In this document: positions 1-7,444 of the stretch, one piece after another
Layout of the letters: every line of letters begins with the position of its first letter
Numbering within the stretch: position 1 is the first letter of the stretch
Assembly: GCF_009848495.1 (NCBI RefSeq)
Contig: NZ_WWEP01000021.1
Coordinates: 1-64,000 of the forward strand
Reading direction: 5' to 3'
Source: Flavobacterium sp. MK4S-17
GTDB taxonomy: Bacteria; Bacteroidota; Bacteroidia; Flavobacteriales; Flavobacteriaceae
Length of the DNA: 64,000 nucleotides
Notes under the pieces: model-generated
Databases searched by the model: none
What the model was told of the DNA's origin: nothing
What the model saw: the letters and a program-made list of their open reading frames with translations, nothing else
Position numbers and translations under genes: made by a program

Positions 1-62
1 AGTTGGTTCAGAGCATCTGGTTTACACCCAGAGGGTCGGGGGTTCGAATCCCTCATCGCCCA
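1..62 (+). tRNA. tRNA-Val (anticodon TAC), 5' end outside the window
   Basis: The visible part covers the end of the D arm, a perfect 5-bp anticodon stem (16-20 with 28-32) around the loop tttacac (anticodon TAC, valine), a T arm with loop ttcgaat (43-49) and the 3' acceptor strand ending at discriminator A62. CCA is not encoded. About the first dozen bases lie outside the window. It sits next to a decayed region and a CRISPR-Cas locus, and tRNA genes are common borders of accessory DNA. Confidence 0.93.
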
Positions 63-105
63 CTAAAATCTAACTTTATTTTTTATAAAGTACGCTAAAT
101 CGCAT

Positions 106-140
106 AAAACCTGCACTTTACGAAGTTGCAGGTTTTTTTA
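106..140 (+). terminator. Rho-independent terminator after tRNA-Val
   Basis: A hairpin pairs aaaacctgca with tgcaggtttt around an inner actt/aagt extension and is followed by a T run. It lies about 45 bases after the tRNA, as expected for the end of the tRNA transcript. The flanking A and T runs could let it work on both strands. Confidence 0.75.
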
Positions 141-224
141 TTTTATCACTGTACGGTCAAAATTTTGAAAACGTCCATAATTTGTGGCGCTTTTTGTGGC
201 ACCAAAGAAATTTTTAAAAATGTG

Positions 225-565
225 TCACAAAATACAATGTAAAACAAGTATATTTAGCGGTGGTAGTATGACAAATAGAATCGAAGAAAGGTTGATTAGT
301 TTCATCCTCTGGTAATCTAAATTAGTTCTTACTTCTTCTACTTGAATATGATTTTCTTCAACTGGGATATATTCTGTCTTAACTGATAATCCAGACAGTT
401 CATTTTCTGCCATGTTGAGTGCTTTTGCAAGTGCTTTAAGGTTATGTACTTTTGGTACTATCCAGATTCTATTCTTTGGATAGTCCGACCGAAAATCCGG
501 GAATTTGCAGAGAGTTCTTCCTGTATCAAATTTTGTAGCTCCCTTATCTGTTTGAATTTAGACAT
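225..565 (-). pseudogene. Frameshifted XRE-type helix-turn-helix regulator
   Basis: From ATG at 565 the minus strand reads MSKFKQIRELQNLIQEEL and then FGRTIQRIESG. This is the N-terminal HTH of Bacteroidetes XRE regulators, in which the TIQRIESG recognition-helix region is typical. The frame then hits TAG. In the next frame the family sequence resumes (IVPKVHNLKALAKALNM, then AENELSGLS), so one base is missing near position 458. The C-terminal part begins a hydrophobic segment (FVILPPLNILVL) and stops at 225, shorter than relatives that continue with membrane helices. So there is a 1-nt frameshift plus a likely C-terminal truncation. A sequencing error could explain the frameshift but not the short end. 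Degenerate neighbours favour real decay. Confidence 0.72.
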
Positions 566-686
566 ACTGATTTCTAAAATTCAATGGAGGCAGTAAATAA
601 TCTAAAAGTTTACAAACCCTAATCATTCAGCTATAGGCTAAAATACTAACTATACAAAGTCTAAAAAATCTTACTATTACAATCAA

Positions 687-731
687 GCACAATTGTGCAT
701 TTCCAATTCTGCCATCACTGATGGCAGAATT
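687..731. repeat. Two adjacent palindromes in a non-coding decayed stretch
   Basis: Positions 687-698 are the perfect palindrome gcacaattgtgc. Positions 705-716 and 720-731 form a 12-bp perfect inverted repeat (aattctgccatc and its complement) with a 3-nt loop. Neither is followed by a T run, so they are not obvious terminators. They could be operator sites for the broken regulator next door or the end of a lost mobile element. The rest of 566-1030 shows no convincing gene on either strand. Confidence 0.5.
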
Positions 732-1030
732 AAGTCAAACTAACAACTCAATGTCACTTCTATACCAAGGATGGTAACAAGGCGTGTAACGGATATACTC
801 CATAACCTATAGCTCCTTAAAGTATTTATGGTATGTTGGTAAAATCTTGATATCCGAAAGTGCCATGATTTTACTACGCCTAACCTTAATTTTTGGTTGT
901 TTCTGCTTGTAACCAAGGTACAAGATGGGCACTAAGCAACGCAAAAATACGTTTAGGGAGCTGTCCTGTTCAAAGAGTTAGTGATATAATATTAATCAAG
1001 GCCCGATAGAAACACAATACATGCAATTTT

Positions 1031-1104
1031 AATTTATTAGATAAACTTGTCGAACTTTATGAGCGTTTGTTTCAGGCAGAAAAAGATAAAGTAGCTTACT
1101 TGGA
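1031..1104 (+). pseudogene. Possible C-terminal remnant of a second HTH regulator
   Basis: In one plus-strand frame this stretch reads LLDKLVELYERLFQAEKDK followed by VAYLE. That resembles the amphipathic C-terminal helix of small phage-type repressors in Bacteroidetes. No start codon or HTH domain lies upstream in frame: a stop occurs at 1007. The downstream frame runs through the tracrRNA gene and is not protein-like. Family assignment is by pattern memory only, so this is a tentative relic. Confidence 0.3.
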
Positions 1105-1162
1105 GAATTTTTGTTTATCATTACCTAAAATTGCATTTCTCTCTTCTAATACTAAAATCCAT

Positions 1163-1253
1163 AAAAAAAGCCTCCTGATTATGGACAAGAGGCAACCCAA
1201 ATGTTTACACAACGGAATAATCCTTATTGTGAATTGCTTTCAAATTGTAGTGC
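1163..1253 (-). ncRNA. tracrRNA of the type II-C CRISPR-Cas9 system
   Basis: Positions 1226-1249 are an anti-repeat: attgtgaattgctttcaaa plus ttgta, matching the first 25 bases of the crRNA-sense repeat (gttgtgaattgctttcaaaa...) with one base missing and one mismatch. Read on the minus strand, the anti-repeat is followed by a nexus hairpin (1214-1223, ggattattcc) and then a GC-rich stem gcctc/gaggc (1170-1193) ending in seven Ts (1163-1169), an intrinsic terminator. This is the expected anti-repeat, nexus, terminator order. The gene is divergent from cas9, about 140 bp upstream of its start. It would pair with crRNA, allow RNase III processing and bind Cas9. The 5' end is estimated from the promoter, not observed. 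Confidence 0.88.
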
Positions 1254-1259
1254 AATATA

Positions 1260-1288
1260 ATTAAATATCTTTTACTCACAATAGCAAA
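1260..1288 (-). promoter_or_regulatory. Candidate tracrRNA promoter
   Basis: On the minus strand TTTG (1288-1285) is followed after 17 nt by TATTTAAT (1267-1260), a partial match to the flavobacterial -33/-7 pattern TTG-N17-23-TAnnTTTG. Initiation about 7 nt downstream would place the RNA start just before the anti-repeat. The -7 match is imperfect. Confidence 0.4.
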
Positions 1289-1340
1289 GTAGTAAAATAC
1301 CTATTAATGGGTAGAAATTATTTCCATAAAAACATTATAA

Positions 1341-1370
1341 TTGAATATTTATTATAATGTTATCATTTAC
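1341..1370 (+). promoter_or_regulatory. Candidate cas operon promoter
   Basis: TTG at 1341-1343, a 17-nt spacer and TATCATTT at 1361-1368 loosely fit the flavobacterial promoter pattern, about 20 bases before the cas9 ATG. The final bases of the -7 box do not match, so this is only a candidate. It diverges from the tracrRNA promoter. Confidence 0.3.
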
Positions 1371-1387
1371 AAATAAATCAACCATAT

Positions 1388-4300
1388 ATGAGTATTGTTT
1401 TAGGATTAGATTTGGGCACAAACAGTATAGGCTGGGCCTTAGTAGAACAGGATTTTAAACAGAAACAAGGAAAAATACTGGGAATGGGCAGCCGTATAAT
1501 TCCCATGAGCCAGGATATTATAGATAATTTTGGAAGTGGAAAACCCACTGAAACCCAAACTGCTTCCCGCACAGGTTTCAGGGGTACACGGCACTTGCGC
1601 GAGCGTAGCTTACTGCGCCGCGAACGCCTGCACAGGGTTTTAAACATCTTAGGTTTTTTACCCCAGCACTTTGCCGCGCAAATAGATTTTGAAAAGAAAT
1701 TAGGGCAGTTCTATGAAAATACTGAACCTAAGCTGGCTTACAATAATAAAGACTTTATCTTTAAGAAAGCATTTGAAGAAATGCTTGAGGATTTTAAGAT
1801 ACACCAGCCCGAATTAGTTAGTGGTGGTAAAAAGGTACCTTATGACTGGACTATTTTTTATTTGCGTAAAAAGGCGCTGACGCAAAAGCTAAGTGGTGAA
1901 GAACTTGCCTGGATACTTTTAAACTTTAACCAAAAACGCGGCTACTATCAGTTGCGTGGTGAAGAGTACGAGGAAAATAAGAATAAGGAAGTAGCTTTTT
2001 ACTCCTTGAAAATTGTTGACGTTACTGCTGATGAAGAGCCTAATAAAAAAGGTGAAACATGGTATTCGTTAATTTTAGAAAATGGATGGATATACCGCCG
2101 TTCCAGTAAAATATCTTTAGTAGACTGGAAAGATAAGATCCGTGATTTTATAGTTACTACCGATTTAAATGACGATGGTAGTATCAAAACCGATAAAGAC
2201 GGTGTAGAAAAGCGAAGTTTTAGAGCTCCCGGCGCAGATGACTGGGGACTTGTAAAAGCAAAAACACAGCATGAAATAGAGTCCTCAAATAAAACAGTAG
2301 GTACTTATATTTATGATGCCCTGCTTAAAAACCCTAACCAGAAAATCAAAGGCAAGTTAGTACGTACCATAGAGCGTAAATTTTACAAGGATGAGCTTAT
2401 AGCTATTCTTAAAAATCAAATTGCATTACAGCCTGAGCTTTTTACAGACGAACTTTATAACGACTGTGTACGCGAACTCTACCGTAATAATGAGGCACAC
2501 CGGCTTAATCTTAGTAAAAGAGATTTTGTACATCTTTTTGTAGATGACATACTGTTTTACCAACGCCCGCTACGCAGCCAAAAATCGTCTGTAAGCAATT
2601 GTACCTTAGAGTACCGTGTGTTTAAGACAAAAGATAAAGAAGGAAACACGGTTGATCAAAAAGAATACCTGAAGGCTATTCCTAAATCGCACCCGCTTTA
2701 TCAGGAATTTAGGGTGTGGCAATGGCTTTTTAACTTAAAAATTATTAACAAAGATGATGATACCGATGTTACGTCTTTATTTTTAAAAACCAGTGAGGAT
2801 TTAGAAAAGCTATTTGATTTTTTAATGTCGCAAAAAGAGGTTAACCACAAAGGCGTACTCAATTATTTGCTAACGCCGGTACTTAAAGAGAAGTTCCCAT
2901 CTGCTAAACCTGCCGCATTTAATAAAGAACTTGCAAAAGAAATAGCTAAGTTCCGCTGGAACTATGTATTTGACGATACCAAGGAAAAAGAAGATGATAA
3001 ATCTAAAACATACCCCTGCAACGAAACCGGTTTTGAAATAAGTAAGAGACTTAAAAAGGTAGAAAACCTTCCAGACGGCTTCCTATCCCCTGAGATAGAA
3101 TATAGGCTTTGGCATATTATATATTCTGTTAATGATAAAAAGCAATATGAAGAGGCATTAAAATCATTTGCCAGGAAACACAGTATAGATGAGCACTCCT
3201 TTGCAGAAGAGTTTAAAAAATTTCCTCCTTTTAAAAGTGAATATGGTTCATTTTCAGAAAAAGCCGTAAAAAAACTGTTGCCCCTTATGCGAATGGGTAA
3301 GTACTGGGATTGGGATGCTATAGATGCTAAAACCAAAATCAGGATTGACAAGATAATAACCGGTGAATATGACGAGGAAATAAAAAACCGTGTGCGCGAA
3401 AAAGCAATTCACCTTACTACAAAAACTGATTTTAAGGGATTACAGCTATGGCTTGCTCAATATGTTGTATACGACCGCCATTCTGAAGCGGCATTGGCAG
3501 GTAAATGGGATTCTGTAACAGGCCTTGAAGAATTTTTAAAAGATTTTGAACAACATTCGTTACGCAATCCTATAGTGGAACAGGTTGTTACAGAAGCATT
3601 GCGTGTAGTTAGGGATATATGGGTAAAATACGGTAAAGGCGAAAAAGGTTTTTTCAATGAAATTCATGTAGAGCTGGGACGTGAAATGAAAAAAACGGCT
3701 GATGAACGTAAAAGGCTTACTAATAAAATTTCTGATAATGAAAACACCAATTTGCGCATAAAAGCTTTGCTGGCTGAATTATTAGTTGATAGTAATGTAG
3801 ATAACGTACGGCCATTTTCACCCATGCAGCAGGAAGCACTTAAAATATATGAAGATGGAGTTTTAAATTCCAGTATACCAATTCCTGACGATATACTTAA
3901 AATAAGTAAAACAGCCCAGCCTACTAAATCAGAATTGCAACGCTATAAACTGTGGCTGGAGCAAAAATATTGTTCTCCATATACTGGGCAAATAATACCA
4001 CTTAATAAGCTGTTTACGCACGAGTATGAAATAGAGCATATAATACCGCAAAGCCGCTATTTTGACGATAGTTTTAGTAATAAAGTAATCTGTGAATCAG
4101 CAGTCAATAAGCTCAAGGACAAGCAACTTGGGCTTGAGTTTATAAAAAAACACTATGGCACGGAGGTTATAAAGGGGCTTTATATAATGACTGAAGACAC
4201 CTATAAATCTTTTGTAAAGGAAAACTACGCAAAAAACCCAGCTAAGCGCACTAAACTTTTGCTTGAGGAAATTCCTGACAAGATGATAGAGCGCCAGATG

Positions 4301-6034
4301 AATGACACGCGCTATATTAGTAAATTTATTTCGAAAACGCTGTCAAATATTGTGAGGGAAGACACTAACGATGACGGGGTAAATTCTAAAAATGTATTGC
4401 CCGGAAACGGACAGATAACAAGCATACTCCGCCAGGACTGGGGCCTTAACGATGTGTGGAACGAATTGATTATACCGCGTTTTGAAAGAATGCAGCAATT
4501 ACGGACAGAAAAAGATATTTCAGAAGGTGTAAGTTTTATAGCCTTAAATAAGAATGGAAAACCTATACCGGAATTACAGCCTATTACATTACAAAAAGTT
4601 TTCCAGAAAAAACGTATAGACCACCGTCACCATGCTTTAGATGCACTGGTAATTGCTTGTGCTACCCGAGACCATATTAATTTGTTAAATAACAGGTTTG
4701 CAAAATCTAACGAGCGTTTTGACCTAAACCGCAAACTCAGAAAATTTGTAAAGGTATCTTACATTGAATCAAAAACGGGTGAAATAATAGAAAAAGAAGT
4801 GCCAAAAGACTTTTTAAAACCCTGGGGAACATTTACTGAAGATGCAAAAAATATTCTTGGAGGTATTGTAGTGAGTTTTAAACAAAACCTTAGGGTAATT
4901 AATAAAGCTGTTAACAAGTACCAAAGCTATAAAGATGAAAATGGAAATGTAAGGATTGGCAAGGACGGTAAACCTAAAAAGGATTTTATAAAACAAGTTA
5001 AAGGTGATAGCTGGGCGATACGCAAATCAATGCATACTCCAATGCCATATAGTAAAAAGATGTATGAATTTGAAATTTTAAAGATTAGTAAGAATGTAGG
5101 AAAACGAGAATTCATTACAGATGAGTTCATAAGGTCAGAGGTCGAAAGAGTATTTATAGCCAATAATTCTAAAGTTACTGACACTCAAAAATATTTAGAT
5201 AAATATCCAATAATTGGCAAAACTAATATGCCTATTATTTCAACTGCATTTAAATTAAAGACTGAAAAATTTAGACGGAGGCAATCTATATTCGAACTTT
5301 CAAATCGAGGTCAAGGAGGTATAAAATCGGCTGAAGATGCAAAGAAATTTATTGATAAGATTCCAGACTTTAAAATAAGAGAAGAGCTATTGGAACATTT
5401 AAGAATTTCAAATGATGATATCAACAAAGCTTTCAGTATTGATGGAATTGGTAATTTTAATTCCAAAAGAAAAGTACCCATATACAGAGTACCCATCGCA
5501 GAAAGTGGCACTAGCCGATTTTCTGTTGGTGTAAAAATTGGCACAAGGCATAAATGGGTTGAAGCCGATAAAGGGACCAACCTGTTTTTTGCCATATACC
5601 AAGATGAAAACGGTAAGCGAAGCTATGAAACGGTTCCGTTGAATATAGTTATTGAACGCCAAAAGCAAGGGTTAAACTCAGTGCCTGAAACAAATGAGAA
5701 AGGCAATGCATTGCTGTATTGCATTTCGCCAAATGATTTGGTATATGTACCCACAGAAGAGGAAAGGGATCCTATGAAGGCTATAGATTTTAAAAACTTA
5801 ACCAAGGAGCAAAAGAATAGAATCTATAAGCTTGAAAAAGCGTCTGGAACTGAAAGCTATTTTGTAAGGCATGATATTGCGTATTTGATTAAGCAATACG
5901 ACGCGAAAACAAAATTAGGAGAGTTAGAAAGTCAGAATAAGCTGCAAACTACAATGACTCCAGATAGGATGAAGATATCTGAATTTTGTATAAAATTAAA
6001 TGTCGACCGCTTAGGCAATATCACTAAAGCATGA
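1388..6034 (+). CDS. cas9: CRISPR-associated endonuclease Cas9, type II-C (1548 aa)
   Basis: RNA-guided DNA endonuclease that uses crRNA and tracrRNA to cut both strands of matching DNA. RuvC-I is at the N terminus (GLDLGTNSIGWAL, catalytic Asp8). An Arg-rich bridge helix covers about 57-82. RuvC-II is EIHVELGRE with Glu762. The HNH motif is YEIEHIIPQSR with His884. RuvC-III is DHRHHALDAL with His1082 and Asp1085. All nuclease residues are present, so it should be active. The long region between bridge helix and RuvC-II is the REC lobe; the last roughly 400 residues hold the WED and PAM-interacting parts. At 1548 aa it is large for subtype II-C but within the size known from Bacteroidetes. 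The absence of csn2 and cas4 supports II-C. Codon use around 5.09-5.48 kb (aga/cga arginines, more AT) differs from the start of the gene. Confidence 0.98.
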   Translation: MSIVLGLDLGTNSIGWALVEQDFKQKQGKILGMGSRIIPMSQDIIDNFGSGKPTETQTASRTGFRGTRHLRERSLLRRERLHRVLNILGFLPQHFAAQIDFEKKLGQFYENTEPKLAYNNKDFIFKKAFEEMLEDFKIHQPELVSGGKKVPYDWTIFYLRKKALTQKLSGEELAWILLNFNQKRGYYQLRGEEYEENKNKEVAFYSLKIVDVTADEEPNKKGETWYSLILENGWIYRRSSKISLVDWKDKIRDFIVTTDLNDDGSIKTDKDGVEKRSFRAPGADDWGLVKAKTQHEIESSNKTVGTYIYDALLKNPNQKIKGKLVRTIERKFYKDELIAILKNQIALQPELFTDELYNDCVRELYRNNEAHRLNLSKRDFVHLFVDDILFYQRPLRSQKSSVSNCTLEYRVFKTKDKEGNTVDQKEYLKAIPKSHPLYQEFRVWQWLFNLKIINKDDDTDVTSLFLKTSEDLEKLFDFLMSQKEVNHKGVLNYLLTPVLKEKFPSAKPAAFNKELAKEIAKFRWNYVFDDTKEKEDDKSKTYPCNETGFEISKRLKKVENLPDGFLSPEIEYRLWHIIYSVNDKKQYEEALKSFARKHSIDEHSFAEEFKKFPPFKSEYGSFSEKAVKKLLPLMRMGKYWDWDAIDAKTKIRIDKIITGEYDEEIKNRVREKAIHLTTKTDFKGLQLWLAQYVVYDRHSEAALAGKWDSVTGLEEFLKDFEQHSLRNPIVEQVVTEALRVVRDIWVKYGKGEKGFFNEIHVELGREMKKTADERKRLTNKISDNENTNLRIKALLAELLVDSNVDNVRPFSPMQQEALKIYEDGVLNSSIPIPDDILKISKTAQPTKSELQRYKLWLEQKYCSPYTGQIIPLNKLFTHEYEIEHIIPQSRYFDDSFSNKVICESAVNKLKDKQLGLEFIKKHYGTEVIKGLYIMTEDTYKSFVKENYAKNPAKRTKLLLEEIPDKMIERQMNDTRYISKFISKTLSNIVREDTNDDGVNSKNVLPGNGQITSILRQDWGLNDVWNELIIPRFERMQQLRTEKDISEGVSFIALNKNGKPIPELQPITLQKVFQKKRIDHRHHALDALVIACATRDHINLLNNRFAKSNERFDLNRKLRKFVKVSYIESKTGEIIEKEVPKDFLKPWGTFTEDAKNILGGIVVSFKQNLRVINKAVNKYQSYKDENGNVRIGKDGKPKKDFIKQVKGDSWAIRKSMHTPMPYSKKMYEFEILKISKNVGKREFITDEFIRSEVERVFIANNSKVTDTQKYLDKYPIIGKTNMPIISTAFKLKTEKFRRRQSIFELSNRGQGGIKSAEDAKKFIDKIPDFKIREELLEHLRISNDDINKAFSIDGIGNFNSKRKVPIYRVPIAESGTSRFSVGVKIGTRHKWVEADKGTNLFFAIYQDENGKRSYETVPLNIVIERQKQGLNSVPETNEKGNALLYCISPNDLVYVPTEEERDPMKAIDFKNLTKEQKNRIYKLEKASGTESYFVRHDIAYLIKQYDAKTKLGELESQNKLQTTMTPDRMKISEFCIKLNVDRLGNITKA

Positions 6035-6065
6035 TGATAGTCTGAAATTTTTAAACCTAAAGTAA

Positions 6066-6974
6066 ATGATAAAGCGAACCCTCTTTTTCGGCAACCCCGC
6101 TTATCTGAGTACAAAGAATGAACAGCTGGTGGTGAGTTTTCCTGATGAAGACAAATCACCAGTCACCATTCCAATAGAAGATTTAGGGTATATAGTACTG
6201 GAGCACCCGCAAATTACAATTACAGCAGGAGTTTTAACTAAGCTCATAGAAAACAAGACTGCCGTGATAACCTGCGATAAACAACACCTGCCCTGTGGTT
6301 TTTTGCAGCCGCTTACCGGCCATAGCGAACAAACCGAACGCTACAGGCACCAGCTAAATGCCAGTGTCCCACTCAAGAAAAACCTTTGGCAGCAAACTAT
6401 TAGTGCTAAAATAAGCAACCAGGCTTATCATTTAAATGCCAGAGAAGTAGATGCCAAAAAATTAAGGCGTTGGGCAGATGAAGTCAAAAGCGGCGATTCA
6501 GAAAATCACGAAGCTATAGCTGCAGCATTTTATTTCCAGAACCTTTTTACACACGTACCGGACTTTAGCCGAAATCAAAAGGGTGTGGCGCCAAACGGAC
6601 TATTAAATTATGGGTATGCAATACTAAGAGCCATAACCGCAAGGGCATTAATAAGTACGGGGTTATTGCCCTCTGTAGGTATTTTTCACAGTAATAAATA
6701 TAATTCTTTTTGCCTGGCAGACGATATTATGGAGCCTTACAGGATATATGTTGATGCATTAGTATATAACTTAACCAAACGGGTTGATAATTTTGAGGAA
6801 CTGTCTACACAAATCAAGGCGCAGTTGCTAACTATACCTGCACTGGATGTTGTTATAGAAGGAAAACGTAGCCCGCTTATGGTTGCTATGAGCCGTACCA
6901 CAAACAGTCTATATGAATGCTATACAGGCGTAAGCAGAAAAATACTGTATCCGGTTTTTGAACTAACAGTATAA
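6066..6974 (+). CDS. cas1: CRISPR-associated integrase Cas1
   Basis: Metal-dependent integrase that, with Cas2, inserts new spacers into the array. The 302-aa length fits type II Cas1. The metal-binding triad is visible: Glu149 (ENHEA), His208 (GIFHSNKYN) and Glu223 (LADDIMEPYR), in the E-H-E arrangement of type II Cas1. A proline- and glycine-rich stretch (GVAPNGLLNYGYAILRA, 173-189) precedes the His, as usual. The gene starts 31 nt after cas9 and ends 9 nt before cas2, so all three are probably one transcript. Nothing suggests inactivation. Confidence 0.97.
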   Translation: MIKRTLFFGNPAYLSTKNEQLVVSFPDEDKSPVTIPIEDLGYIVLEHPQITITAGVLTKLIENKTAVITCDKQHLPCGFLQPLTGHSEQTERYRHQLNASVPLKKNLWQQTISAKISNQAYHLNAREVDAKKLRRWADEVKSGDSENHEAIAAAFYFQNLFTHVPDFSRNQKGVAPNGLLNYGYAILRAITARALISTGLLPSVGIFHSNKYNSFCLADDIMEPYRIYVDALVYNLTKRVDNFEELSTQIKAQLLTIPALDVVIEGKRSPLMVAMSRTTNSLYECYTGVSRKILYPVFELTV

Positions 6975-7331
<357 letters not shown>

Positions 7332-7410
7332 GATTAAAAATTCCTGATTTACATTTGAGAATTTGCTAAAAGACAGATGTTTTTTCAAATTCTAAAAACA
7401 ACAGTAAATA

Positions 7411-7444
7411 ACAGGATACCAGATTTTTAGCGCTGGTATCCTGT
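7411..7444. repeat. 12-bp perfect inverted repeat at the cas2-proximal array boundary
   Basis: acaggataccag (7411-7422) and its exact complement (7433-7444) are separated by 10 nt. The right arm overlaps the first five bases of the first CRISPR repeat (starting 7440). In crRNA sense this hairpin comes right after the last repeat, so it could end or protect the array transcript, although no T run follows directly. A weaker 8-bp inverted repeat (7358-7365/7386-7393) lies further toward cas2. The 108-bp spacer 7332-7439 holds no gene. Confidence 0.6.

Noticed and set aside
1067..1264. Open frame on the plus strand across the tracrRNA region
   Set aside because: It uses a TTG start, overlaps the anti-repeat, nexus and terminator of the tracrRNA, and its product past the first helix is not protein-like.
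7332..7439. csn2 or cas4 gene between cas2 and the array
   Set aside because: Only 108 bases of AT-rich non-coding DNA with inverted repeats are present; the system is subtype II-C.
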